From Vespula vulgaris (lineage: Eukaryota > Arthropoda > Insecta > Hymenoptera > Vespidae): a DNA stretch of 64,000 nucleotides. Both the position numbers and the translations under genes were made by a program. The notes beneath the pieces were generated by a model. It searched no databases. It worked only from the letters and a program-made list of their open reading frames with translations, and had not been told where the DNA came from. The DNA is taken from positions 6,322,001 through 6,386,000 of the forward strand of contig NC_066594.1 in assembly GCF_905475345.1 (NCBI RefSeq), in the 5' to 3' direction. Shown here one piece after another: positions 1 to 13,640 of the stretch (position 1 is the first letter of the stretch; every line of letters begins with the position of its first letter).

Positions 1-556
1 CCGGTTGATGTTGGTTGAAAGTAAGGCACGTTGCGGTTCGGACAGGACGGATCTCACTTTTTGTTGATGCGCCTAAAATTTTAGATAAACGAATTCTTAC
101 AATTTTTTTTTCTTACGTTTTGCTATGTAAAAAAAAAAAGATAAAAAAAAAAAGGTAAATAAAAACACACCTTCTTCACGATCGAAGATCGTTGGCTGCG
201 TTTTTCTAGATCGATTAATCGATCGATCGATCGATTTCATCCTGGCGTTTCAATGTCCCGTTTTTTCCCTTTCAGAAAGCTCGAAGGAATAGCGTTTAGT
301 ACATCACCATCGCCGTATATCTCCTCGTTTATCTGCTTTACGTAATCTGCAAAGCCAATTAAACCGGAACATTAAGCAATGAATACGAATGAATAATTAA
401 CGATATACAACTGTCACTACGATCATACGAAAAAGAAGATATGAAAGCCAATAACAACAGGCGAGTTGTATTCTCAGAGTTTTTCTCTCTCTCTCTCTCT
501 CTCTCTTTTTTCCTATTAACAAGAGTTTTTTCAAAAGGAGAGAAAAACTATTCAAA

Positions 557-557
557 C

Positions 558-606
<49 letters not shown>

Positions 607-691
607 CGTATATAACTTATGTATGACAACGTAACAAAAAATGAAAAAAAGATATTAAAAATAAAAATATTCTGAGAAATAAAAAATAGAG

Positions 692-740
<49 letters not shown>
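557..740. repeat. TA and GA microsatellites
   Basis: TA tract at about 557-603 and GA tract at about 699-740. Confidence 0.9.
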
Positions 741-744
<4 letters not shown>

Positions 745-863
745 CAAAGTTCTTGAGAGATGACACAGCTCGTTCTATTTTATTTGTTTCTATTTTTTTC
801 GCCGTTGCCTCGCATATCTAATTATTTCTAATTACTCAAATAGAACCTAGCGTAATTACTCAC

Positions 864-1027
864 GTTGATATGTCCTGCTCATCTCGTATACGCGAGTTTT
901 CTTTCGGTACGACGACCGTAGTACTCGACGACATATGTATATCCAGGACAGAATGGTAGTCATCGCAATTATCGAGGTCGGTCCGATGGTTTTATACACG
1001 TCATACAAATCTCCGTGTTTGTTCGTT
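864..1027 (-). other. Possible exon of unknown gene, minus strand
   Basis: A 164-bp segment open in one minus-strand frame, bordered by a T-rich acceptor (tttatag) and a good donor (GTGAGT after CAAC). Translated, it would give a short peptide with a hydrophobic run (IIAMTTILSWIYI) followed by many Arg and Lys. I do not recognise it, and it has no second exon that I can join. Chance is a realistic explanation. Confidence 0.15.
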
Positions 1028-2230
1028 CTATAAACCAAAATAAAATAAATATAGGTACGTTAATCTCACACACGCACATATGTACACACACATGTATATA
1101 TACACATACACGTACACATATATCCATATGTACATTGGTAACACGTAGGTGTATATTTATTTAGTCGTCAAACGAATTGTACGCTTTAACGTAGAAACGA
1201 ATGGATGAAAACGAGGATGAAAATGAAAAGAAATAGAATAAAACAAAAAAGTACAAAAGCAAAAAAAAAATATATATATATATATTGATAAATTTTCGTT
1301 CGATATCGTGCCGTTCTCACTTCTATCGATGAAATCACAATGACACCACTCCGTTCGTTTTTGCATTCAATAAAGTTCATTTAAGACTTTTCAAAAATAT
1401 TTATTCCCGCACGATTCATCGTAAATTATAATTACAAAAGTTTCTCATCTGATTCGTCTCGTTTTCGCAATGTTTTCATTTCTATAAAATCCGTCTGTTA
1501 ATCTAGAAATTTTTACGACGAGAGATATTTTTTCTTCGATACTTTCCAACGACATTATTAAATTTCAATATTTAATTGATATCTCGTTATAATACCGTGC
1601 AGTATATAAATTCATTTTGATAATGACTGATATGTAACATACGATTTAAAAAAAAAAAAGAAAAAAAAATAAGCATCAGAAAGATATCAGATACGTGAAC
1701 GAAAGAGAAAGAGAGATAGAAAGAACGGTCATATTTTTAATGTGATTTTAAGTTGCTCGTAAAATTGTATTCTAAAGTCTTCTAGTAAAATAAAAAGAAA
1801 AAGAAGGAAAAGTAAATGAATAAAAAGAAAAACGAAAGAAAATTATCGTAGATAAGAAAATCTCCGTCACTGATATACACCTACTTATTTTACGCTAACT
1901 CGACATTCTTTTAACGTTTTAACGAAGTCGCAAACGAAAGAATAGATAAGTAATGTCTTTCAACTTATATATGTACATGTAATATATACATATGTATATT
2001 ATCCATGCTTTATATATGTGTAATTTGTTTAAAGCGAGACATAAAATGTAACTTCGCCATTATAAAACTGAGATATCGTTGCCATCGAAACTAAAACTGA
2101 TATCTCGCGGTACAGTCGAATATAAATATTTTTTTTTTCGTATTTTTTCTTTTTTTTTTCGTATCTTTTTTTTTCTTCTTTATTTTTTTCGATTCACCTG
2201 ATATGAAGAGGTATGCGAATGAAATAAAAA

Positions 2231-2243
2231 TAGATAGATAGGC

Positions 2244-2288
<45 letters not shown>
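2231..2288. repeat. GATA tetranucleotide tract
   Basis: About 14 GATA units with one interruption. Confidence 0.95.
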
Positions 2289-3716
2289 TAAAAAGAGAGA
2301 GAGAGAGACAGAAAAACACTCGGCATCGTTTTAATTTTCGTATGGGATCAAACGTTTGAAAGTTGATACACGAAACCCTTTAACACGATTGGCCGGAATT
2401 TTGTATAGTACCACCGACCACGAGTAATCAAAAGCTTCGATCAAAGTGGTGAATGTTATAAAATAGTACATTTTTTTTGTACTTTTTATTCGTTTTTTAC
2501 GCTGATCTAAAGTTGGAAAATCGATAGAGAATGGATTGTATCTATAAAAAAAAAAAAAAAAAAAAAAAAGAAACTGGAGAAAAAGAAAAAGAAAAAAATT
2601 TAGAAAGAAATGGATTAAAAACGGACTCGCGCTTTTAAAGAGAGAAAACCACCAATGTGGAATTATTTATATATATATATATATTGTATCTATATATAAA
2701 TATATCATCTGTCTTTTGTAATTTCTCTGTCATTCTTTATCTATTACACTATTTTCCGTGGTATGCCATTATATTCTCCACAAAGAATTTTTCTAACCGG
2801 ACATATGTTGCATTCAAGTATTTTTTTATTATTATTGTTATCATTATTATTGTTATTATTATTATTATATCACGGGATATAAGAGAAATGCTCTTGTTCT
2901 CAAATCTGATAAAAATATAATCCGGAAGGAAAAAACGAGATCGAACAAACATCTAAAAGACAAATGGATTAAATTTAATTTATTTTTTTCTTCTTCCTTT
3001 TCTTTTTCATATTGAAAAGAAAAATTGTATATCGCGTAATCTGTTAAATTTCCTTATCGATATTTCTCTCTCTTTTTCTTTCTCGACAATGTGCAAATGG
3101 AACATTAATTTTTCTTAAACGAGATGGATCATCGATCCTAGAAAAGTACCGATGACGATGACACGTGTCTTTAACGAAGATTGGAAAATCGATCGAACGG
3201 TGTCGACACCGACAGCTTTACTTTTTTATTGGATGCCTAGAGAGAAAGATAAAGAGAAAGAGAGAAAGAGAGAGAAAGAGAGAAGCATCGATAACATCTT
3301 AGCCGACTACAAAAGGCTTCTTCGTGCTGTCGTTGGAAAATAACCACTCGGCATTTACCTTCATCCAAAGGGACACAAACGGAACTCAAATTTTAATATG
3401 CGCAAGAAAAGAGAGAACGAGAAAACAGAGAGAAGAAAATTAAATAAATAAAGAAACAAAAAAAGACATGGAAAATGTATTCAAATGACATATTCAAATA
3501 TATTCGAATAAAAGAAACGATGTTATTTATTATACGAATTACTTCACAAATGAATTTTCAATATCTCTTTACTTCATATCCGCATATGTGTGTGTGTGTG
3601 TGCACGTATGCGTGTGTATATATGTACACACTTATATATTTGATTATGTCGAGGAAAATACATACGATTTAATATAACAAATAATCAATATAGATAATGC
3701 AATTGTTTCTTTTGTG

Positions 3717-3717
<1 letters not shown>

Positions 3718-3749
<32 letters not shown>

Positions 3750-3780
3750 AGATGTATGTATGTATGTATGTATGTATGTA
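3718..3780. repeat. TA then TATG tract
   Basis: A TA run to 3,741 followed by GTAT units to 3,780. Confidence 0.9.
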
Positions 3781-4162
3781 TCCGATAGAAATCAGAATTC
3801 CACGATTATTTCACGTATTTTCCGTTTACGGAAACGTGACCCGTTTTACAAAGGCCAATAAGGATAATCCAAATGTCATTGGACCCCCCAAGAGGTCATT
3901 CAATTACGAGAAACGTTTTTTTTTTTTTTTTTCAATCGTTCACGTGCTTTTCCTGTCTATACAAATACATATACATACGCACTAATATTGTATATATATA
4001 TATATATTTATGTACTTACATACATACATGCATACATACATATATATATATGCATAGTATGTGCATATATGTATACATATAAGCTGGCTAGAAATGATAG
4101 CTAGGAAAAATATAAATCGGGACAAATAGGTCCTACGCCTATGTGCACTTCTACCCTTAAAC

Positions 4163-4175
4163 GTTGCCAGGCAAC
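4163..4175. promoter_or_regulatory. RFX X-box (GTTGCC-A-GGCAAC)
   Basis: Two perfectly mirrored half sites with a 1-bp spacer, the target of RFX factors controlling ciliary and sensory-neuron genes. It lies in unique sequence between microsatellites. No gene start was found next to it. Confidence 0.4.
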
Positions 4176-4857
4176 GGCGATCCCTGACTGTGTCAAACTC
4201 GAGCGCAAGCAACCCCTACCACGTAACCATCCCTTCTCACGAAATCCTCTTTCTCTCTTTCTCTCTTTCTCTCTTTCGATCTAACCATCTATCTATCTAT
4301 CTATCTATCTCTTTCCCTCTCTCTTTCACACACACTCACACACAGATTCAAGACCATATGCGCAACTTATTCTCAGGCAATCGCAATGATGCAATATCTC
4401 GATTATCGTGCATGAGATCGGCGAATGTTGCGATTGAATATCTTATTTGATATCCAAAAAATATAAAATAAAAAAGAGGAAAGAACTCGCACGAATACAC
4501 ACGAATACATGCACGAGAAAAATAGAAATAAAAGAAGTAAATGGCAAAAATTGTATACCTCATAAAATTTCGTAATTGTAATTGTAAATAATATGTGGGG
4601 TTTCTACGTAAAGAAAGAAAGAGAACAAAAAAAGAAAAAATAAAAACGATACATATATACATACATACATACATATATGTATATATATTCTCGATGTATG
4701 TAGATATATCTAACCGAAGTTACGCAAACTTACAAATCCATCCTTCATCATGTAATTCATTAAGAACGAAAAAGTTGATGAAGTAACGAATTACGTGAGA
4801 AGTATCAAAACACACCCCCGATGGTCGATAATAAATCTCAGCAGTGGCTTCGAAAAG

Positions 4858-4978
4858 GGCAGAGAGAGAGAGATAGATAGATAGAGATAGAGAGAGAGAG
4901 AGATAGAGAGAGAGAGAAAGAGAGATATATATACACACACACAGAGAAAGAGAGAGAGAGAGAAAGAGAGAAAGAGAG
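4858..4978. repeat. GA/GATA compound tract
   Basis: About 120 bp of nearly pure purine GA repeat with GATA and CACA interruptions. Confidence 0.9.
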
Positions 4979-5660
4979 TCTTAACCCGTCCTATTTATAC
5001 GACGGGGGGAAAAGGTGGTGAACGAAGGGGAAGAGACGAGGGGTTTCATGTGCCCGAGAGATTTCACTTTTATCCCTTCCGAAGTTTTCCCATGCGATAA
5101 TAAATTCAACGGAAGTTTTCGCGAGGGAGTCTTCCGTCGATAGATCGACATTTGCCTATACACGAGGAATATCGATATTTGGATTTATATTCTCTTTTTT
5201 TCTTTTCTACGCGTAAAATTTCCCAACGTAAACGAATCTCGAGTTTTGTCAAGGAATCTTTAGAAAAGAAGAGAAAAATAAAAATAAAAAGAAAAATAAA
5301 ATAAAAAAAAAAGAAAGAAAAAAAAGAAAAAGGAAAGAAAAGAAAAATATAGAAGAAGAAAGAAAAATATCTTTAAATTCACTACGATCGACATACGTAT
5401 ATACATAGATATATGTGTGTGTGTGTGTGTGACATACATATGTAACATACGTGTATAGTAACAAGTTTCCACGTGTCTCATTTAAATCAAATGCCAAGAT
5501 CGTCAACGATGATCATCATCCATTAATTAACCGTCACACTTAACTCGGATCAAGTCGACAGTACAGAGAAATGTCAACCGATAATGAGAACGAGGAGGAT
5601 TCGCTCGATTGCAACTGCAATGATCCGGCTAATGCTTCGACGTTTGTCTCTCTCACACTC

Positions 5661-5700
<40 letters not shown>

Positions 5701-5719
5701 CCTATCTATCTATCTATCT
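5661..5719. repeat. TCTA tetranucleotide tract
   Basis: About 14 units with one substitution. Confidence 0.95.
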
Positions 5720-6392
5720 CTCTCTCATTCTCATCGAATTGCAGACATTTCTGTACGAACGATCGATTAGCTTCCTACCAACGACATTCGCTCCTCTATC
5801 GATCGATTAAATATGAAAACAAGAAGGCCTCACGCAAACGACCATTTTGACGATTGACTAATTTTTTTCGTTGCTTCATTTCCACTTTCGAAAAACACGA
5901 AAAAAAATGTCATATTAAGAATTAATTGACATTATCGCACTTTTATATCGTATAACTACGCGTAGTACGTGTATGCGTGCCTTTTGGCCTACTTCGATAA
6001 TTCGATTTATCTTTTCCAAATGTAAGTTATTAACTTAAATACGATATGTAATTACAAGCTTCTCTCTCTTTCTCTCTCTCTCTATCTCTATCTATTTTCC
6101 TTTTCAATTAATTTCAATCCAACGATCCTCGCTTCAAATCGACACAAACCAATCAAATTTTAATCGGTACTGATAAAATTTCAAATAAATAGAATCATTC
6201 GATAAGACAAGAAGAAAGAAAAAGAAAAAAAAAAGAGAGGAGAAAGACAATTTCCAGTTCAAATCTCTCGCTTTGATTTGGTGTAAACGTTAAAAGGTAT
6301 AAAAAAAGGAGAGAGAGAGAAAAAAAGAAAGGAGAGAAAGATACCTGACAAATTCGAAGACCGTAATTGATCGAATTCAATGATTTCGAAAA

Positions 6393-6408
6393 TGCGCATG
6401 CGCACGTG
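6393..6408. promoter_or_regulatory. NRF-1/Ewg palindrome overlapping an E-box
   Basis: TGCGCATGCGCA (6393-6404) is the perfect NRF-1 palindrome, which the insect homologue Erect wing also binds. CACGTG (6403-6408) overlaps its end. Both are typical promoter-proximal sites. A GC-rich island follows at 6,593-6,740. Confidence 0.4.
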
Positions 6409-6437
6409 TACACGCATGCACAGTACATGTAAAAGAG

Positions 6438-6439
6438 AA

Positions 6440-6474
<35 letters not shown>

Positions 6475-6525
6475 ATACATAAATAAATAAATGAATAAAT
6501 GAGCGAATAAATAAATAAATAAATA
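6438..6525. repeat. AAAT tetranucleotide tract
   Basis: TAAA/AAAT units with a few substitutions. Confidence 0.9.
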
Positions 6526-8620
6526 ATATAAAAATTAAAAAATTGTCACAGCTATAAAATATGTACGTGAATATCTAAGCAGAGAGGCGACAACCTAGCT
6601 TAAAGCTTTTTAACTCGATAACTGACTAAGCGACTATAGGGCGAGACACTACTCGCGTGCATTTATGTACCTTATTCGCGTGTCTGGAACGCGGCACTTA
6701 CCCGTGCTCTGCTCCGTTCTTGAGAGCGAGCCTAAAGCTCAGGCGAAAGGAGAGAAAGAGAAAAAAATAAAAAAGAAAAAAGAGAAATAAATAGACAGAT
6801 AGATTGACGGAAGAAATGAGAACGTACAGTTAGCTTTTTTTAAACTTCGCATAAAAATATATATATATATTTCTTTAATTTTTTTATGTATGAAACTATT
6901 GTAAGTCATTATTTCATATATAAAAAAAAAATTAAATAAAGAAATAAATAAAAGCAAAAAAAAAAAAAGATGAAGAAGAAAAAAGAGAAAGAGAGAAAAA
7001 GAGAAAGTCAACTCTTGCCAGAACTGCAACCTTCTTCTTCAGATTCTCTCACACCCCCATTCTTTACCATCACCACAACCGACACCATCCCCTTTAGTAA
7101 TAGTAATAGTAATAGTAGTAGTAATAGTAGTAGTAATAGTAGTAGGTACACGTCTATCACAGCAGTTGAAACGAGCCTGGAGTCGCAACCGGCCTCGTTT
7201 TCCACGTTTCTACACTGACAAGCCACCCTCTACGTCCTTATATTTCTTCGACTCCCTCCTCACCACTGTCGGGCGCTCGTACTACCCCTCCCATCCTTCC
7301 CCTACTTCATCCGCCCTACTCGACCCCCTTCTCTCAATACCTCTCCCTTCCGCACCCGTATCCGCATCCTTCCGTAACGGTCCATTGCAAAGAATAACGA
7401 AAAAATAAAAAAAAAGGAAAACAAAAAAAAGAAAAAGAAAAAAGAGACAATCCTCCGTATACCTTGTTACACGCCACCGCGAGAATGACTTATTAACTTT
7501 CTCCCTTGGGACGTTTTATTATTGACGTTCGGCATCTCTCGACGTCTTCTCGTATTTATCGCAACCCCTATATCCACGAAACAAAAAAAAAAGAAAAAGG
7601 AAACACGTTTCGTTTCTCTAAGTGTTCGATCGAATAATTTCTCTTACACTGTTTATAATGTAAAAGTATAATTGAATTTATATTTATATTTATAGACGGA
7701 CACTCTACACAAAAGATATACATGCGCACAGTTTGATCGTGATTAAGTATACATATATATATATTATATGTACATATATGTGTAAATATATATTATAGAT
7801 ATAGATAAATAAAAATTTTGTAAAGAGAGAGAGAGAGAGAAAGAGAATGAAAGGAGTGAAAGAGGATAAATTCTGAAAAAGTTTGTTCCATCAACGGACG
7901 ACTTTTCAGGAAAGAGATATCAAACGGGGCTCTATGCCCGAGGAAAACGAGATTATCCTGTGCAAGTACGAGCGTAGGAACGAGCAACCTTATGATTCAC
8001 TTTGCACAACTTTCCTCGATGGCGATGAAATAGTAAGAGAGGAGGCGGGGATTGGAAAGAGCAGAAGAGAAGGGGTAGTTGAGGGAGTAGTAGGCAAAGA
8101 GAAAAAAAGAAAGAAGTTTCTCCAAGGGCTGTACTTTCTACTTAGAGATTATTTCAAAATGTAAATTACATGGATGTTACCGTGGCGTCACGCGTCTGAT
8201 AATAGTAGACAACCGATAATAATAATAATGATGATGATGATAAATCGGATTTCCTATGAATGATTTTTTTTTTTTTTTTTTTTTAAACAAAAAAGAAGAA
8301 AAAAAGAAGAGAAAGAAAGAGAAGGAAAGCAAATTTTTGTTTCAAAACTGTTAATTCATTCGAGTTAAACGATTTCATTGTATTCTAAACGTTTTGTTGT
8401 TTTTAGATATATTACATGCATATGTCAATACGTTATTCAAACGTCACGAGTCAAACATAAATATGTGTATGTATATATATATATATATATATATAAAATA
8501 GTGATTGTACTTACAGATCTTCAATGAAACTTTCGTCGTTGTCGTAACGCAAGAACTTATCGGCACGATGTAACAGTAGACAGTGACGATTCTTATTTCT
8601 CAAAGAAGTCTTCGAACAGG

Positions 8621-8656
<36 letters not shown>

Positions 8657-9193
8657 TTTCGATGTTCACAGAGGACATTACGGAGGATGAATGCATTTTA
8701 CGTAATCATCTCTTCTCTTCGTCCGAATTTAAACCCCCTCCCATCTTCGGCTCTCCCGTCCTACACTGTAAAGAAGATTATAATTAATTCAAAGTTTTAT
8801 AATGTATGAAAGAACGACGAATACTATCGGAACACAACACGAGAATACTACCGAGTATCATCACATATTGAATTCACATTTGGTTATCAATGATTCCCGA
8901 GATGGATTACGATTAAGAGAGAGAAAGAGAGAACGAGAGAGAGAGAGAGAGAGAGAGATATCAAAAGAAAAAAAGAAAAAGAAAGAAAGAACACAAGTAC
9001 GATTCTTCACTTTGGTATAGAAAATCAAATTAAAATTATGGTATCACGATAGCTCGAAACACGATACGAGGTGGCATCGAGTATTCGAATGTCCGATTAA
9101 TTCCAAGGATTTGTCGCGAATGTACGTGACGACGAAAACGCGAACGTGGAAAACGACGCGATGTGAAAAGAATAATAGATAGAGAGAGGGAAA

Positions 9194-9195
<2 letters not shown>

Positions 9196-9260
<65 letters not shown>
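9196..9260. repeat. GA microsatellite
   Basis: A pure AG tract of about 65 bp. Confidence 0.95.
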
Positions 9261-9265
<5 letters not shown>

Positions 9266-9636
9266 AAGATAGAGGGAGAGAGAGAGAAGGAGAGAGAAGC
9301 AAAGACAAATGGGCACGACCGCGAGGACGAGAGCAGAGAGACAACTTGTCGGTTCGGAGGACGAACTGAAACTGAATAGCTCGTGATCCGAGCCTCGACT
9401 CGAAATGTAATCGAGAGGATTCTTAGGGAACCACCCCTTATTTCAGACGGGGTTAGAACGGGTTGGAGGGGAGCGGCACGAGTACTAGTCGGATATATTC
9501 GGGGCTTCTGCGCACTAGTGCCCCAGTAACACACCCCCGTGCAACTTTAGCGAGGGGTTTGTGCGTCGTTCGAGTCCGAACTAATCAGCGATGGCTTCGA
9601 GTCTCCTCAAACAAGAGGAAAACACGTACATACGTG

Positions 9637-9644
<8 letters not shown>

Positions 9645-9689
<45 letters not shown>

Positions 9690-9786
9690 TACTTTCTCTC
9701 GTAACTGCGAGTTACTTTGGCTATCGCTCTGTCTTTCTCCCTCCCTTTTCATTTTTCCCCTTCTCCTTTACGGGCGATTTTTTTTG

Positions 9787-9840
<54 letters not shown>
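9645..9840. repeat. TA and CT microsatellites
   Basis: TA tract at 9,645-9,686 and TC tract at 9,791-9,840. Confidence 0.95.
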
Positions 9841-9846
<6 letters not shown>

Positions 9847-10394
9847 GTTAATTACAAAAGAAAGATTTGACCGGCGCGATTTGAGGACGCGTAGCCTCAA
9901 ATTTCATCCCCCTTATCTCATCTCTCGTAATTCAATCAATCCTACTATTCTGCTCTTCATATATAAATCTCCCTCTATATAATTTTCGGGGGTAGCTTGC
10001 AACCCCTCCTCCTCTTCCTTCTCCTCCACCTTTACCTTTACCCTTCCCCACCCCTCAAATGTTACTCCGCCGAAATTTGTTCCAATTCTGTTCAATTCCG
10101 TCCCCTACGTCGTTATCAGCCCTATTAATTTATACGGATGCAAATTACCGGTATATTCATTTTCGACGGTGCATATTATGTCTGGCAAAAAAAAAAAAAA
10201 AAGAAAAAAGAAGGAAGAAGGAGAAGAAGATACATAGAAAACACGACACCCAACAAGGGCTTAATCCCTCAATTCCGTAATTGTCACGAAAATTGTGGGT
10301 TTCGTTTAGAGACCACCGGGATTAACCGATTTAAAACGCGTCGTTGTTCGTGCGGTGATGTAGCAGAATGGGATTGAACGAGGTGAAGTGAGAT

Positions 10395-10422
10395 GGGGTG
10401 GGATAGGGTGGGATGGGGTGGG
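10395..10422 (+). other. G-quadruplex-forming G-run array
   Basis: Six runs of three or four G (10395-10398, 10400-10402, 10406-10408, 10410-10412, 10415-10418, 10420-10422) with loops of 1-3 bases, from a degenerate GGGAT/GGGGT repeat. It exceeds the usual four-run, loop up to 7 rule. It does not match the insect telomere repeat TTAGG. Confidence 0.7.
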
Positions 10423-10700
10423 ATGAGGTAGAATAGGATGGAACGATCGAATCTTGGTTTCATATAAAAGGATGAGAAGTAGACGTAACCCTCGCTCCTT
10501 TTCGTTGCTATTTTTTCCACCCTTTCTTTCCGTCCTATTCCTCCCCCATTATTTTTCTCTCCACCTTTTTCCTTTTCTCTTTTTTTTCTGTTTCGACGAT
10601 ACCGGAAAGTCGACTCTCGCATTATACTATCCGATTTCTCAATTCGTCCTTAAAAAGACGACTCAGTAACACGATTTCACCCGTTATAATTAAGTTCTAT

Positions 10701-11007
10701 CATCACAATCGTATCGCGAGGCAATCTCAATTTTATTTTCTTTTTCTTTTATCGCGGAAATCTCTCCTCACCTTCTCGCGTTTGTCCACTTTAAAAGCTC
10801 GTTTTTCATCGCCGCGACAAAGAAAACGTAATAAGGGAGAATCATTTTCTTTTTTCTTTTTTTTTTCTTTTTTTTCTTTCATTTGCAAACGAATAACTTC
10901 AAATAATTCGAGATTGATTGGTTTTTAATTAATCTTAGGAAAGATACAAATTTTTTTATCTCGCGATCAGATTTTTTCTTTTAGAAACAAAATTCATCCG
11001 ACGTATA

Positions 11008-11053
<46 letters not shown>

Positions 11054-12467
11054 AATAGAGAAAAGGAACGAAACCGATAAAAAAGTGTGCGTATCGAAAA
11101 CAATCTTTTTGTGGGGCAGCAACAGGTGATAAAGAAAGAGTTACGAGGAATTAAGAAACGATTCGTGTAAAATGACTTTTCATTGGAGTCCTAAAATCTT
11201 TGGTCCCTCCCTTTCCAGCTTCCAGTCTCAACCACCCAATTCACCCCCAAGTCCTCAACTACCCCTCCTTTATTTCTCGATCGCTTTTCTAACATAATAT
11301 CACATCGATTAAATTTTCAAGGACAATAACAGACCAAGATATTAGGCCAATCACGTACGTTACGCACGTGAATCAAATCGCATATAAATCTTAAAATATA
11401 TAAAAAATATATATAAAAAAAGAGAAAGATATACAAGACAACGATTGCAGAACAACGACGAGATGCAATTTTAAATACTTTAAAAAACAAAGCAAACGGA
11501 ATAATAACGACAAGAAAGGAAAAAACGAAAAGAGTAATGATCTTTACTCACCCAGGAAAATTAGTTTCGATCACAGAACTCACTTTTCTTCGATCCTCTT
11601 CCTTCGGCTTGGCAAATGATAACATCGTTAAAAAAACTTGGTTTCGATCGATGCGGGGGTTGAAGAAAAAGCAACGCGATTCGATTGTACCACCTTCATT
11701 TTTCTCTCTCTTTCTTTCTTTCTTTCTTTCTTCTTCTTTTTTCTTTTTTCTTTCGTCGAAATTTCAAAGAAATCCGTAATCGCGTTTCGGGGGTAACTTC
11801 TTCTTTGGTAATTATCGTTAGAGACTTTTTCTCTTCCGCTTGTTATTTCTTTCTTTTCTTTTCTTTTCTTTTTTCTTTTCTCTTTTTTCTTCTTTTTTTC
11901 AACAGAGCTTTTTACGCTTTTCTTTCAGAGATATATAAATATATATATTTTTTTTATTTCGATTTTTCCTTTTTTTTTTGTATATAATACTTTTTCTTTT
12001 TTTTTTTTCTTTTTTCTTTTGCGAAGGAAGAAGGATTTCAGGAATTCCAGGAAACAGAGAAATACCACGTGTATCAGAGGGCGCACGATGTGGTACTTTC
12101 TCCATCAGGCACGAAAAAAGTAGAAGGTTAGAGTAGAAAAGGCACAAGGAAGGTTGAAATAGGACGGACGAAGTCTTTGTTTTGTTTAAACACTAAAAAA
12201 AGAAATCGAGCAGATCTCGAATCGAGGATAAATGCGTGAGATCGCGAAAGAATAAATTCTGTAGAAAGAGAAATGAGAGGAAAAGTTTGAGTTTGGGATA
12301 GATAGAAAGAGAAAAAAAAAGAAAGAAATGAACAGATAAATAGAGACAGAGAAAAAGAGATAAAAAGAAAACTGAGAAACAAGGGTTAGAAAAATCTCTT
12401 TCTGTTTGCGAAGACGCGAAAGAGATTTTATATATATAGCGAATTTTTGCGCTTAAGAACGTCTAAA

Positions 12468-12502
<35 letters not shown>

Positions 12503-13608
12503 AATCACAGAAAATGCGACAAGAAAGCGTGGCTTATTGTCAAGGTATTCGAATATTGGACGGCTATTTTTTAAGGCACGAGAGAAATGTTTCGGGACGA
12601 CAACGACGACGAAACAAGAAACCGAAAGCCGAACGCGTTCGAACTATCGGCTTAATCAAAACCGCAACCGCTTTATCTCAAAAATGAAAGGGAGGAAAGG
12701 AACAAAGAAAAAAAAACAAAAAGACATTTCGTTGATTATTTCAGAACGATAGAGAAACAAGAATTTTTTCGATTTTAAGAAGAAATCTAACGAATCAACA
12801 GAATATAAAAGAATTCTTTGGAACGTAGGAGAAAAGAAAAAAAATTACACAAAAAGGAAATATTGGGAGGAAAATTTGCAAAGAAAAGAAAAGAAGAAAC
12901 CAAAAAATAAATTCGATAGATAACGATTAGATCGAAGGAGCTTGTAAGAAAGAATGATAAATAGAATGGAGAATAGAAATTAAAGAAATATTTGTTTTAA
13001 ACCTGATTTGCTTGAAGATATTACGAATGGAACTCATCGTGTATCTTCGGACTGTCCGATGGGTGAAGAAGAAGAAGAAGAAGAAGAAGAAAACGAAGAA
13101 AACGAAGAATAGGAGGAAGAGGAGGGAAACGAGCGCGAACTAATCGATCTCGCGATGAAAACACGATCGGCAAGTCTATACGAATCGTTTCGCGTCGTTA
13201 CAAACGATACCAGGAACCACGACGAATCCATATTTTCCGAACGAGCTAACAAAGGTAAGGAAAAAAAAATGGGAGATGAAAGAGGAAGCTGACGATTTCG
13301 AGGATTTTTTTTTTTTACGAATAGAAAGAAAACAGAAATAAGAAGAAGGAGGAAGAAGAGAAGAATGATGAGAGAAAGATGAGGTTCAACGAAGAACAAA
13401 AATGAACAATTACGAAGGAGGAAGATTACGAGGGAAAAGAGAAATATGATGAATGGTGGAGTAGCAGAGATGACACGGCTTAAGAAGACGTGGAAGGGAA
13501 AAAACGTAGAGGATAACGGGAGAAAGATAATGTGGAAAAGAGAGAAGTAAAGTAACGAACAACGAGACGAAAGATGAAGATCAAAGAAGATAGAGAAAAA
13601 ACATAAAA

Positions 13609-13640
<32 letters not shown>

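Larger units (their letters stand above)
1..6592. other. Gene-poor, repeat-rich region, left end
   Basis: No supported gene. It holds poly-A and poly-T runs, GA/CT, TA, GATA (2,231-2,288), TATG (3,741-3,780) and TCTA (5,661-5,719) tracts. Unique sequence lies at 841-1,040 (a possible spliced segment), 4,090-4,250 (with an X-box) and 4,980-5,170. All longer frames run through repeats. Confidence 0.6.
6593..10700. other. Gene-poor region with GC-rich islands
   Basis: GC-rich unique islands at 6,593-6,740, 7,150-7,380 and 9,290-9,620 alternate with purine- and pyrimidine-rich repeats. On the minus strand a consensus donor (CGG|GTAAGT) ends the first island at 6,702/6,701, so that island could be an untranslated exon of a leftward gene. 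A G-quadruplex array lies at 10,395-10,422. No protein-like frame was found. Confidence 0.5.

Noticed and set aside
9036..9534. Overlapping minus-strand frames with long Ser-Leu runs
   Set aside because: Translations of the GA tract at 9,196-9,260 and the flanking GC-rich island; no protein family resembles them.
10391..10422. Interstitial telomere repeat
   Set aside because: The GGGAT/GGGGT unit does not match the arthropod TTAGG repeat and the tract is very short.
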